From positions 124,001 through 188,000 of the forward strand of contig NZ_JACJGB010000006.1 in the NCBI RefSeq assembly GCF_014164775.1: a stretch of DNA of 64,000 nucleotides, written 5' to 3'. The position numbers were made by a program, and so were the translations under genes. The notes beneath the pieces are model-generated. The model did no database searches, was not told the origin of the DNA, and saw only the letters and a program-made list of their open reading frames with translations. The stretch's first letter is position 1; every line of letters begins with the position of its first letter. Positions 8,279-16,036 of the stretch are shown one piece after another. The stretch comes from Tessaracoccus sp. MC1679. GTDB lineage: Bacteria > Actinomycetota > Actinomycetes > Propionibacteriales > Propionibacteriaceae.

Positions 8279-9532
8279 TCAGGGCCCCAGCGCGCCGATC
8301 GGGATGGCGACCACCCCGTCGGGCCTGGTGTAGCCGTAGCCGCCAGCGGTGATCACCCCTAGCACGGCCGGCTCCCCCACCTTCACCGTGTCGACCTTCG
8401 CAGCGAAGCTCAACAGCGATGCAGCCGCCCGGTCCACCTGCCCCGCACCCAGCTTCACCTCGAACGCGCCCCAGGTCCCATCCCTGGACTCGACGATGAT
8501 GTCGACCTCGAGCCCGTCAGAGTCCCTGTAGTGGTACATGGAAGCGTCCGCGGCCTCGGCGTATACGCGGACATCGCGGACCGCGAGTGACTCGAACAGC
8601 AAGCCCAGAGTGTTGAGATCGCGGAGGAGCTTCGCGGGGCTGGCGTCGAGTGCGGCGGCAGCGAGAGACGGGTCGACGAGATGCGTGCGTGCCCTTTCAC
8701 GCAGCCTCGCCCGCGATCGCAGGTGCGTGGACCAGGCCGGCTGGACCTCCAGGAGCATGAGCCGGGCCAGTGCATCCTGGTACTGGTGCGCCGAGGGACG
8801 CGAGAGCGAGATGTCTGGGCCATCAGCCTCCGCCGACAACTTGGTCACCACGTGTTCCATCGCGGTGTTCCGGGCGAGCGCCTGGATGAACCGCAGTACT
8901 CGAGCCGGGTCTCGCCGAGGTCCTGCGACCTGTCGAAGGTCCACTTCGGCGACGGTGCGCAGATAGTCGCGGTTGGCCGCAGCCGCATCCTGGACCGACA
9001 GGCCGAGGTTGATGGGCCACCCACCCCGGACGATGAGCTCTGCGGCGTGCTGAGGGGTGACAGTGTCGGAAGGCGACGTGGGTCGCTCGCCGGCGAGCAG
9101 CGCGCGGAGGGACATGGCGCCCGTGGAATCGGACGACTCGAAGAGGGTGAGCGGACGCATCACGAGACGCGCGAAACGCCCCGCGCCGGAGTGGCGGCGC
9201 ACGTCGTCATTCGGCACAGCCGACCCGGTGAGGATGAACTGCCCGGGCTTCCCTCGCCGGTCCACCTCAGCCCGCACGTGATTCCACAAGCGGGTGCCGT
9301 CCAGCTGCCATTCGTCGACCAATCGCGGCGAAGGTCCGCCCAGTACGAGTCCCGGCTCAACGTCCAGCGCACGGATAGCTGCTTCATCGCGGTCCAGGTA
9401 GACGGCACTGGCGGCTGCCCGCTCGGCGCTGCGCGTCTTGCCGCAGGCCTTCGGCCCCTCGATGAGGACCGCGCCGGCGGAGTGGAGCCGCTTCTTCAGA
9501 AGGTCGTCGAGGATTCGGGGCTGGTAATCCAC
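8279..9532 (-). CDS. AAA-family ATPase with DUF4143 domain
   Basis: 417 residues. P-loop GPKACGKT (26-33) and Walker B-like DEWQ (73-76) belong to the AAA_14 ATPase domain; ILTGSAVPND is the sensor strand. The C-terminal part has the DUF4143 nuclease-like core (YHYRDSDGLEVDIIVE and AFEVKLG), a restriction-endonuclease-like fold with a V-D-I...E-V-K pattern. The family is widespread and patchy, often near toxin or defence genes, and has no assigned role. GTG start 9532 is preceded by GGAGG. Upstream lie three 23-bp tandem repeats that could be its own operator. Confidence 0.88.
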   Translation of the reverse strand: MDYQPRILDDLLKKRLHSAGAVLIEGPKACGKTRSAERAAASAVYLDRDEAAIRALDVEPGLVLGGPSPRLVDEWQLDGTRLWNHVRAEVDRRGKPGQFILTGSAVPNDDVRRHSGAGRFARLVMRPLTLFESSDSTGAMSLRALLAGERPTSPSDTVTPQHAAELIVRGGWPINLGLSVQDAAAANRDYLRTVAEVDLRQVAGPRRDPARVLRFIQALARNTAMEHVVTKLSAEADGPDISLSRPSAHQYQDALARLMLLEVQPAWSTHLRSRARLRERARTHLVDPSLAAAALDASPAKLLRDLNTLGLLFESLAVRDVRVYAEAADASMYHYRDSDGLEVDIIVESRDGTWGAFEVKLGAGQVDRAAASLLSFAAKVDTVKVGEPAVLGVITAGGYGYTRPDGVVAIPIGALGP

Positions 9533-9563
9533 AATGCCTCCGATCAGGGTCGCATGACGAGAG

Positions 9564-9631
9564 TTTACACTTTGCAGAACTCAACGTTGACACTTTGCAG
9601 GACTTATCGTTGACAGCCTGCAGAGTGCAGG
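9564..9631. promoter_or_regulatory. Three tandem 23-bp repeats upstream of the AAA/DUF4143 gene
   Basis: Units begin at 9564, 9587 and 9610 (TTTACACTTTGCAGAAC, TTGACACTTTGCAGGAC, TTGACAGCCTGCAGAG). The first two are contiguous and differ at five positions; the third is degenerate. They start 32 bp upstream of the GTG at 9532 and probably overlap the promoter. Iterons of this kind usually bind a repressor; self-repression is an inference. Confidence 0.6.
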
Positions 9632-9767
9632 ACGCAGGGTTCACACCGTGGGCAGGGGTGCGCGTAGGAGAGACGTCCTTGTCATCCCCATTGTCTCGAG
9701 TGAGTCCCGACCAACAGCAGCCCACTTGTGCGATTATCACGATCGGGTAACAGTCGTGCTGTGCGGC

Positions 9768-9796
9768 TTGGACCGGCACGTTTGTTCGATTAAAAT
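9768..9796 (+). promoter_or_regulatory. Promoter of the first DUF222-HNH gene (leaderless)
   Basis: TTGGAC (9768-9773), 17-bp spacer, TAAAAT (9791-9796). Only six bases separate the -10 from the ATG at 9803, so transcription should start at or next to the ATG. The same arrangement precedes the paralogue at 18816-18844. Confidence 0.75.
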
Positions 9797-9802
9797 GGGG
9801 CC

Positions 9803-11179
9803 ATGCACCAACGGCGGCTCACCACGGACCAGGCGCTCACCGCGCTGGAATCCACGCTGTCGCTGGTTGATCACGCCGAGCGGGCCGCGCTTGATGCGCC
9901 AGCCAGGCTCCAGCTGATGCAGCGGGCACGGAGGCTGTCGGAGCGGCTTGAGTCGCTGGCCCACGTGCTGACAGACGAGGCCAACCGGGCGCAGGCGTCC
10001 ATGAGGGCGGCAGGCACCCCCTTGACGTCCTTCCTCGCGGTGAGTGAGCAGCGCGATACCAGAGAAGCGGCCGCGCAGGTGTTCCGGGCGAGCGATGTGG
10101 CGGCCCACCCCCAGGTCAAGCAGGCCGCGCTCGACGGTGACGTCTCCCCCGCCCACGCCATGGCCATCACGAAGGGCATGGCGCAGCTGCCGGCCACCTT
10201 GAGCCCAGAGCAGCTGCAGCGGGCGGAGGAGGTGTTCCTCGGCAGGGCCGGGAGCACCACCCCGCGGGAGTTGTCGAAGCTGGCACCGGTGGTGCTGGCG
10301 GAGGTCGCGCCGGAGCAGCTGCCCACAGCGGAGCAGCGCGTGGCAGACGTGGAGGCGCAGGCGCGGCGAGCGAAGGCGAAGCGGTCGTTCAGCTATGGCG
10401 ACGACGGCGACGGCTCTGTCTGGTTCCGCGGGTCGCTGCCGGCCGTGGACGCGGCGCCGCTGATCGCCACCGTCGAGGCCTACGTGCAGGCCGATCGACG
10501 GGCGGCGCGGGATCGGCTCACTGGTGTCCGTTCGCTGCGCCCCGGCCCGCAGGTGCTGCGCGATCACGCGGCGGCGGATCAGGGCCGCACCCCCGAGCAG
10601 CGCCGGGCGGACGCGTTCACGGTGATGGTCTCCCAGCATCGCGGGGCGCCGACGGTGGCCGGAGACCGGCCCCGGATCGTCGTCACCATCCAGGAGTCAG
10701 ACCTACGCGAGCGCGCCGAGGCCGTCGGCGTGTTGGCCTCCGGCGCGGTGGTCGCGCCCGGGGACCTGCGCAGGCTGTGCTGCGACGCAGACCTCACCCC
10801 CGCAGTGCTCGGCGGCAGGTCCGAAGTGCTGGACCTCGGGCTCACCGAGCGGCTCGTCACCCCCGGCCTCCGCAAGGCGTTGACCATTCGCGACGGCGGC
10901 TGCATCTTCCCCAACTGCACCACCCCGGCCATCGCCTGCGAAGCCCATCATGTGGTCCCCTGGTACCTCGGCGGGCCCACGTCGCTGGGGAACATGGTCC
11001 TCCTCTGCGCCCACCACCACGCGGTGGTCGAACCGCAACGCTTCAACGACACCGCGGACCAATGGACCATCACCTTCGACCCGGTCACCCGGAAACCAGG
11101 CATCGCACCGACGAAACGGATGCAGCTCTACTTGAGCGGCAACGGCCGACGACCTGACCGGGATTCGCGACGCCCGTAG
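9803..11179 (+). CDS. DUF222 / HNH endonuclease-domain protein (copy 1)
   Basis: 458 residues: an alpha-helical DUF222 domain (about 20-330), then an HNH domain. Zinc-site cysteines are C367 and C372 (CIFPNC); the HNH core is EAHHVVPWYLGG with H382/H383, closing with VLLCAHHHAVVE. These proteins occur in multiple copies in mycobacteria and propionibacteria (the 13E12 REP family) and are presumed mobile or selfish nucleases; no substrate is known. A paralogue at 18851-20227 has the same length and is nearly identical over most of the protein. There is no Shine-Dalgarno; the promoter layout points to a leaderless mRNA. Upstream, CGATTA-like hexamers recur (CGATTATCACGAT and again in the -10 region). 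Confidence 0.92.
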   Translation: MHQRRLTTDQALTALESTLSLVDHAERAALDAPARLQLMQRARRLSERLESLAHVLTDEANRAQASMRAAGTPLTSFLAVSEQRDTREAAAQVFRASDVAAHPQVKQAALDGDVSPAHAMAITKGMAQLPATLSPEQLQRAEEVFLGRAGSTTPRELSKLAPVVLAEVAPEQLPTAEQRVADVEAQARRAKAKRSFSYGDDGDGSVWFRGSLPAVDAAPLIATVEAYVQADRRAARDRLTGVRSLRPGPQVLRDHAAADQGRTPEQRRADAFTVMVSQHRGAPTVAGDRPRIVVTIQESDLRERAEAVGVLASGAVVAPGDLRRLCCDADLTPAVLGGRSEVLDLGLTERLVTPGLRKALTIRDGGCIFPNCTTPAIACEAHHVVPWYLGGPTSLGNMVLLCAHHHAVVEPQRFNDTADQWTITFDPVTRKPGIAPTKRMQLYLSGNGRRPDRDSRRP

Positions 11180-11262
11180 GTTCTCGCGCGCCTCGGCGCG
11201 GACAGCAGGCCGGGCCCGGGCCTCGAAACCTCGACAGGTGACCGTGCCCGTCTGAGTTTCCG

Positions 11263-11297
11263 AGGCTTCGAGGCCGCTGCGCGGCGCCTCAGCCAAC
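11263..11297. repeat. Family A palindromic repeat, copy 1
   Basis: Begins AGGCTTCGAGGCCGCTGCGC and continues GGCGCCTCAGCCAAC. The core GAGGCCGC-tgc-GCGG-CCTC folds as a hairpin. The TGA stop of the YcaQ-type gene (minus strand, 11291-11289) is supplied by this element. Confidence 0.85.
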
Positions 11298-12497
11298 TGT
11301 AAGTCTTGCCAGGGCGGGGGCTAGGGTGCCGGGGCCCGTGACCGCGACGTCCGACAGCCCCTGCCACTGGGCGGCCTCGGATAGGAGGGGCGCGACCCGG
11401 CTGGCCACCTCGTCGATCCTCCCCTGCTGGGCGGGCTCGATGTGGGCGTGCTGGACGCGCAGGACGCCCGCCTTGCGGTCGCTCTTGAGGTCCACGCGGG
11501 CCACGATCTGGTCGTCGAGCAGCACCGGTAGCACGTAGTAGCCGTGCTCGCGCTGCTCCTTGGGCGTGTAGATGGAGATGCGGTAGTGGAAGTCGAACAG
11601 CCGCTCCGCGCGGGGGCGGAACCAGACCAGCGGGTCGAACGGGCTGAGCAGTGCCGCCGCCTCGACCCGTCTCGGGACGCGCTGGCCGGCGGGCATCCAG
11701 GCGGGCTTCGCCCAGCCGTCGACGGTGACGGGCTCGAGGATGCCGTCGGCTGTGAGGTCGTCGACGGCCTGGCGGGCGGTTGCGGTCTTGAGTCGCGGGT
11801 AGTCGGCCAGATCCTCCAGGGTGGCCACCCCGTGCGCGACGGCGGCGCGGCGGATCAGCTCGCGGACGGCGTCTGGCTTCGGCATTGGGGCGAGGGTGTG
11901 GGGTGGGAGGGTGATGGCCGCCGGAGCGAGGATGCGCTCGAAGCGCTGGCGGCCGACGGTGACCAGCTCGCCGGTGTGGAACAGGTACTGCGCGGCCCAG
12001 TGGACGTCGTTCTTGTTCCACCAGCCGCCGCCGAGCGACACGTTCTCCGGATGGTCCAGATCGCGGATGCGCAGCGGGCCGCGGTCGGCGAACTCGGCCA
12101 GGACGTCGGCGATCAGGGACTGGTGTTCGCTGGCCCAGTTCTCGAAGCCGGGGCGCTTCGGGGCGGTGCGGTGCCAGTGCCACAGCGGCCAGTCCGCGAC
12201 GGGGATGATGGTGGCCTCGTGGGCCAGGTACTCGGTGAAGCGGCCCAGGCGGGGCTTGGGGATGCCGTGGTGGAGGAGAGCGTCGAGCGTGACCTTGGGG
12301 TACGGGCCGAGGCGTGCCAGGAGGGGGAGGTAGTGGGAGCGCTCGAAGACGTTGACGGTGTCGAGCTGCAGGACGCCCATGCGGGCGATCGCTCTGGCGA
12401 GTGTCGCGGGGGTGGGGGTCGCTGGGCGCGGGGCGGCGAGGCCCTGGGCGGTGATGGCGACGCGTCTGGCTTCGGGGAGACTCAGCTGTCGCGGCAT
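11289..12497 (-). CDS. Winged-helix protein of the YcaQ family (DNA interstrand crosslink glycosylase-like)
   Basis: 402 residues. MGVLQLDTVNVFERSHYLPL carries the QxD catalytic motif (Q44, D46) of the HTH_42/YcaQ family; the characterised relatives (E. coli YcaQ, Streptomyces AlzR-type) excise alkylated bases and unhook interstrand crosslinks. WWNKNDVHWAAQYLF and the C-terminal SPFDPLVWFRPRAERLFDF block are family hallmarks. I start at ATG 12497; a longer open frame runs antisense through the divergent gene and is not real. A -10 (TATCCT on the minus strand, 12509-12504) sits six bases before the ATG, so the mRNA is probably leaderless. Divergent from the RmlC/phosphatase fusion. Confidence 0.85.
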   Translation of the reverse strand: MPRQLSLPEARRVAITAQGLAAPRPATPTPATLARAIARMGVLQLDTVNVFERSHYLPLLARLGPYPKVTLDALLHHGIPKPRLGRFTEYLAHEATIIPVADWPLWHWHRTAPKRPGFENWASEHQSLIADVLAEFADRGPLRIRDLDHPENVSLGGGWWNKNDVHWAAQYLFHTGELVTVGRQRFERILAPAAITLPPHTLAPMPKPDAVRELIRRAAVAHGVATLEDLADYPRLKTATARQAVDDLTADGILEPVTVDGWAKPAWMPAGQRVPRRVEAAALLSPFDPLVWFRPRAERLFDFHYRISIYTPKEQREHGYYVLPVLLDDQIVARVDLKSDRKAGVLRVQHAHIEPAQQGRIDEVASRVAPLLSEAAQWQGLSDVAVTGPGTLAPALARLTVG

Positions 12498-12503
12498 TGG
12501 GAC

Positions 12504-12521
12504 AGGATAGGCGGCTAGGGT
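12504..12521. promoter_or_regulatory. Overlapping divergent leaderless promoters
   Basis: The 30-bp gap between two divergent genes holds TATCCT on the minus strand (12509-12504) and TAGGGT on the plus strand (12516-12521), each six bases from its start codon. Each -35 must then lie inside the other gene's first codons, so the two promoters should compete for polymerase. Confidence 0.6.
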
Positions 12522-12527
12522 CAGGGG

Positions 12528-13817
12528 ATGGAGATCCCGGGGCTGACCTTCGTGCCGCTGACCGTGCAACGCGACGAGGACGGCTGGTTCGCGGAAGCCT
12601 GGAACGAGGCCAGGATGAACGTGCTCGGGCTGCGCCACTTCCGGCCCGTGCAGCACAACGTGCGCCACTTCCACCGCAGCGGCGTCACGCGCGGGCTCTA
12701 CGCCGAGCCGTGGGACCGGCTGATCACCGTCCTGCGGGGGCGGGCGTTCGGCGCGTGGGTGGATCTGCGCCCCGGGGAGTCGTACGGCGCGGTGGTCACG
12801 GCCGAGCTCGACGCCGACACCACCGTCTTCGTCCCCAGGGGCGTAGCAAACTCGGTCCAGATCCTCGAGGACGACACCACCATCTCCACCCTCCTCGACC
12901 AGCACTGGACCCCCGAGGCCCGAGCCCGGTACTCCACCGTCAACCTGTTCGACCCCGCGCTGGACATCCCCTGGCCCATCCCCGAGCGGCGCGCAACCGT
13001 CTCCCCCGACGACGCCGCCAACCCGATGCTGGCCGACGCCGTGCCCTTCCGCGTGGCAGGCCGGAGGGAGCAGCCGGCCGTCGACGCGCAGCGGGGCGCT
13101 CGGGGGACGGATCCTGGGCCTGTGGGCGAGGGTGGGGGCGCGGTCGGGGCGTTCGGGTCTGGCGGTTCGTTTGGGTCGGGTGGGTCGGGTGGGTCGGGCG
13201 ATGCGCAACGCGGCTTCGGGCGGTGGGCCGACGCTGCCCCCCGTCGGGAGGAGGCGGACTCCCCCGCTGCACCCACCTCGCCCCGCCGTCGGGCATACAA
13301 GGTGCTGTTCGTGTGCACGGCCAACATCTGCCGCTCGGCGTACGCGGATGTCGCGGCCAACGCGGTGGCCCCGGCCGGGGTCCAGTTCTCGTCGGCGGGC
13401 ACGAGGGCCCTCGTCGGGGAGGGCATCGACCCGCCCATGGCGCAGGAACTGAAGGTCGACGGGGACCCTGGGGCGCACCGGGCGCGTCAGGTCACCCGAG
13501 ACCTCGTGGAGGACGCCGACCTCATCCTCACCATGGCCGGCGAGCACCGTCGCTACCTGCTCGACGAGTGGCCGGCGGTGGGGCGGAAGACGTACGTGAT
13601 CGGGCATGCGGCGCGGGTGCTGGCTGAGCTTCCTGAGGGTGTCACCCTGGAGGGTTTGGCCGGGCACCTGTGGAGGAACCGGACGGTGCAGGCGGGCGAC
13701 GAGGTGCGCGACCCGTACCGTCGGGGGCAGGAGGCGGCGGGTGTCGCGGCTCGGGAGATAGACGGGCACTTGTCGGTGGTTGTGGGGGTGTTGGGGACTT
13801 TAGTGTCGCGGCGGTAG
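12528..13817 (+). CDS. Fusion of RmlC-like cupin epimerase and low-molecular-weight protein tyrosine phosphatase
   Basis: 429 residues. Residues 1-175 resemble dTDP-4-dehydrorhamnose 3,5-epimerase (FVPLTVQRDEDGWFAE, GVTRGLY, VLRGRAFGAWVDLRPG, FVPRGVANSVQ). The catalytic His of the RGLH motif is Tyr58 here (RGLYAEP), so ordinary epimerisation is unlikely. A Gly/Ser-rich linker (about 195-250, GGSFGSGGSGGSGD) joins a complete LMW-PTP domain: VLFVCTANICRSA with nucleophile C263 and R269 (CX5R), and DPYRRG with acid D395. Such phosphatases counter tyrosine kinases in capsule and sugar-polymer export, which fits the nucleotide-sugar half. No frameshift is needed; the frame is open throughout. ATG 12528 follows TAGGGT by six bases. 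Confidence 0.85.
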   Translation: MEIPGLTFVPLTVQRDEDGWFAEAWNEARMNVLGLRHFRPVQHNVRHFHRSGVTRGLYAEPWDRLITVLRGRAFGAWVDLRPGESYGAVVTAELDADTTVFVPRGVANSVQILEDDTTISTLLDQHWTPEARARYSTVNLFDPALDIPWPIPERRATVSPDDAANPMLADAVPFRVAGRREQPAVDAQRGARGTDPGPVGEGGGAVGAFGSGGSFGSGGSGGSGDAQRGFGRWADAAPRREEADSPAAPTSPRRRAYKVLFVCTANICRSAYADVAANAVAPAGVQFSSAGTRALVGEGIDPPMAQELKVDGDPGAHRARQVTRDLVEDADLILTMAGEHRRYLLDEWPAVGRKTYVIGHAARVLAELPEGVTLEGLAGHLWRNRTVQAGDEVRDPYRRGQEAAGVAAREIDGHLSVVVGVLGTLVSRR

Positions 13818-13857
13818 GCAGGGCGGTGCCTCGGCCGGTGGGACGCTTGCGTTTCAT

Positions 13858-13893
13858 AGCTTCGAGGCCGCTGCGCGGCGCCTCAGCCAGCGG
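13858..13893. repeat. Family A palindromic repeat, copy 2
   Basis: AGCTTCGAGGCCGCTGCGCG followed by GCGCCTCAGCCAGCGG, 40 bp after the stop of the phosphatase fusion. Confidence 0.85.
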
Positions 13894-14015
13894 GGTGGGC
13901 CGGTTCCGCGGCTCAAACGTCACCTTTCCGCGTCCACAAACGATACCTCTCCGACACGGACGGCCCTGGCCACCTGAGAATCGGCACTTCCTCAGTAGCA
14001 ACTGACCACACTCTA

Positions 14016-14040
14016 ACCGGACATTGCTGTCCGGTAGGCT
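14016..14040 (+). promoter_or_regulatory. Palindromic operator overlapping a TAGGCT -10 box
   Basis: ACCGGACA-TTGC-TGTCCGGT (14016-14035) is a perfect 8+4+8 palindrome, the usual form of a TetR-family site. Its last T starts TAGGCT (14035-14040), so a bound repressor would cover the promoter of the SDR gene. No TetR gene is adjacent. Confidence 0.55.
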
Positions 14041-14114
14041 GGGTGCGCGGCCCAGCGCCGACGAGCCAGAGTCCGGGTCGATGGCGATCCGGCAGAAGCG
14101 ATGGAGGATCCGGC

Positions 14115-14930
14115 ATGCAGATCAACGGCAAGGTGTTCGTCGTCACGGGAGGCGGACAGGGAATCGGGCGCCAGGTGGCACTCGGACTCCTGCGCAAGGG
14201 GGCCGAGGTGGCCGCCGTCGACCTCAACGCCGCCAAACTGGAGGAGACGCGCGAGCTCGCGGGGCGCGAGGCGCACCGCCTGTCGCTGCACGCGGTCAAC
14301 GTCACCGACCGGGGCGCCGTCGCGGCGCTACCCGAGGCCGTCATCCAGGCGCACGGGCAGGTGGACGGGTTGCTCAACGTTGCAGGGATCATCCAGCGGT
14401 TCGTGAAGGTGGTGGACCTCTCGTTCGAGGACATCGACCGTGTCCTCGACGTGAACTTCTGGGGTGTCGTCGCCATGACGAAGGCGTTCCTGCCCGAGCT
14501 ACTCAAGCGCCCGAAGGCCGCCGTCGTCAACGTCTCCAGCATGGGCGGATTCATCCCCATCCCCGGACAGACCCTGTACGGGGCGAGCAAAGCGGCTGTG
14601 AAGATGTTCACCGAGGGGTTGCATGCGGAGTTGCGGGAGACGAATGTCGCGGTGACGGTGGTGTTCCCCGGCGCGGTGCGGACGGGAATCACGGCCAACA
14701 GTGGGGTGACGACGCCCGGCGGCGGGTCGGGTGGAACGGAGGGCCAGGGCCGGATGAAGCTCACCTCCCCCGAGGAGGCGGCTCGGCTCATCATCCGTGG
14801 CATGGAGCGCGGGAGCTACCGTGTCGCGCTGGGACGGGACGCGCAGATGCTGGACCTGTTCACCCGGTTGGCGCCGGAGCGGGCGATGGCGCTGATCTCT
14901 GACCGGATGGGGTCGCTGCTGGACCGGTGA
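14115..14930 (+). CDS. Short-chain dehydrogenase/reductase
   Basis: 271 residues, classical SDR length. TGGGQGIG (11-18) binds the dinucleotide; an acidic D at the end of beta-2 (AAVDLN) favours NAD(H). NVAG (88-91), S141/S142, Y155 and K159 (YGASK) complete the catalytic set. The C-terminus (MLDLFTRLAPERAMALI) resembles SDRs acting on hydrophobic substrates, but the substrate is unknown. ATG 14115 has GGAGG at 14103-14107; the longer frame from 14043 lacks family similarity. Likely controlled from the palindrome at 14016-14035. Confidence 0.88.
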   Translation: MQINGKVFVVTGGGQGIGRQVALGLLRKGAEVAAVDLNAAKLEETRELAGREAHRLSLHAVNVTDRGAVAALPEAVIQAHGQVDGLLNVAGIIQRFVKVVDLSFEDIDRVLDVNFWGVVAMTKAFLPELLKRPKAAVVNVSSMGGFIPIPGQTLYGASKAAVKMFTEGLHAELRETNVAVTVVFPGAVRTGITANSGVTTPGGGSGGTEGQGRMKLTSPEEAARLIIRGMERGSYRVALGRDAQMLDLFTRLAPERAMALISDRMGSLLDR

Positions 14931-15057
14931 ATCGGGATGCCTTGCGCCCTCGAAGTAGGGCCCGCGGACTGCTGAAACCTCGACTTCGATACTGCTGAAA
15001 CTTCGAGTGGTGGCGCGGAGCAGGGATTGTTCGGAGGCCGCCATTGATTCCCGGTGA

Positions 15058-15102
15058 GATTCCGGGGAGATGGACCGCATACAGCGCCATCTCCCCGGAA
15101 TC
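15058..15102. terminator. 16-bp stem hairpin after the SDR gene
   Basis: Arms 15058-15073 (GATTCCGGGGAGATGG) and 15087-15102 pair perfectly with a 13-nt loop. No T-run follows. It sits 127 bp after the SDR stop and 98 bp before the next start; a factor-assisted terminator or an extragenic palindrome are both possible. A short direct repeat (CTGCTGAAAC at about 14968 and 14992) lies just before it. Confidence 0.5.
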
Positions 15103-15200
15103 GCACTGGGATGGTGACGTTGGGTCACCGACCCTGGGACAGCCGGGGCGGCTGCTTGGACTGACCAGGGGGCGGACTGGGCAGGGGCTAGGGTCGGGGC

Positions 15201-15848
15201 ATGGTGTGGGTGGCTGCCGGGGTGGTCGCGGTGGTGGCCGCCGTCGTGATGGCGTTCGCGGTGCCGCGGGTGCGCGTCCTGGACGACGACGAGGCGCCGG
15301 ACTTCGCCCTCCTGGTCACGCCGTCGAGCGTGGTGGGGGTGACGGTGGCCGCGTTCGTGGCGGCGACGGTGCTGTGGGTGCTGCCGACGGAGCTGTGGTG
15401 GCTGTGGGTGCCGTACCTCGGGATCGGCGCTCCCCTGGCCTACATCGACCTCCGGACCACGTTCCTGCCCCGGCAGCTGCACTACGTGGGTGTCGCGGCG
15501 ATGGCGCTCGGGCTGGTCGGGCTCGCGGTGCTCGACATCTGGGCGGCGCTGGGCGCCGTCGTCGGGGCGCTGGCGGCGTTCGGGCTGCTGTATCTGGCGT
15601 GGCACCTCTCCCCCGGGCTGGGGTTCGGGGATGTGCGGTTGGCGCTGTTGATCGGGGCGGTAGCCGGGCAGGGCGGGGTGTCGATGTGGACGGCGTCGCT
15701 GTTCTTCGGCACCGCCCTGGGCGCCGTGCACGCCGTCGGGCATGCGGTGTGGGCGCGGCGGGATTCGCGGCGGCCGGCGTACTTCCCTTACGGACCGGCG
15801 TTGTGGCTGGGCCCGATTGTCGCGGCGGGGTGGATGGGGCTGGTGTGA
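15201..15848 (+). CDS. A24-family prepilin peptidase
   Basis: 215 residues with six or so hydrophobic segments. The two catalytic aspartates of type IV prepilin peptidases are visible: D83 in YIDLRT and D144 in GFGDVRLA. The protein would cleave the signal of type IV pilins or Tad/Flp pilins at the membrane; no N-terminal methylase domain is present, as in many actinobacterial forms. No pilin or secretion gene is adjacent, so its substrates lie elsewhere. ATG 15201 follows TAGGGT (15189-15194) by six bases, hence probably leaderless. Confidence 0.85.
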   Translation: MVWVAAGVVAVVAAVVMAFAVPRVRVLDDDEAPDFALLVTPSSVVGVTVAAFVAATVLWVLPTELWWLWVPYLGIGAPLAYIDLRTTFLPRQLHYVGVAAMALGLVGLAVLDIWAALGAVVGALAAFGLLYLAWHLSPGLGFGDVRLALLIGAVAGQGGVSMWTASLFFGTALGAVHAVGHAVWARRDSRRPAYFPYGPALWLGPIVAAGWMGLV

Positions 15849-15968
15849 GTCGTCGCGAGCTGACCGGGGTTTGAGAGCTGGCCCCGCTCGACCTATCGTC
15901 TATCAGTCCTTTGTGTGGTGGCGCCACTATTACGATGACTCAGGGGCCTCCCTCAGATTCACAACCCA

Positions 15969-15996
15969 TTGACAGGTGTGGCCATAGCCCTATCTT
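15969..15996 (+). promoter_or_regulatory. Promoter of the membrane protein/patatin pair
   Basis: TTGACA (15969-15974), 16-bp spacer, TATCTT (15991-15996). The next gene starts at 16037 with GGAGG at 16026-16030, so this is a conventional leadered transcript, unlike most neighbours. Confidence 0.65.
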
Positions 15997-16036
15997 TAGC
16001 TCAACCTGCGCCCAGGGTGACAGCCGGAGGAACACC

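Larger units (their letters stand above)
13818..14114. other. Spacer with family A repeat and SDR promoter
   Basis: Contains family A copy 2 (13858-13893, preceded by GTTTCATAG), then sequence without features, then the operator/-10 region of the SDR gene at 14016-14040. Confidence 0.7.

Noticed and set aside
11289-13769. 826-codon open frame on the minus strand
   Set aside because: Its last 402 codons are the YcaQ-type gene; the rest is antisense to the RmlC-phosphatase fusion, has no family similarity and reflects high GC codon bias.
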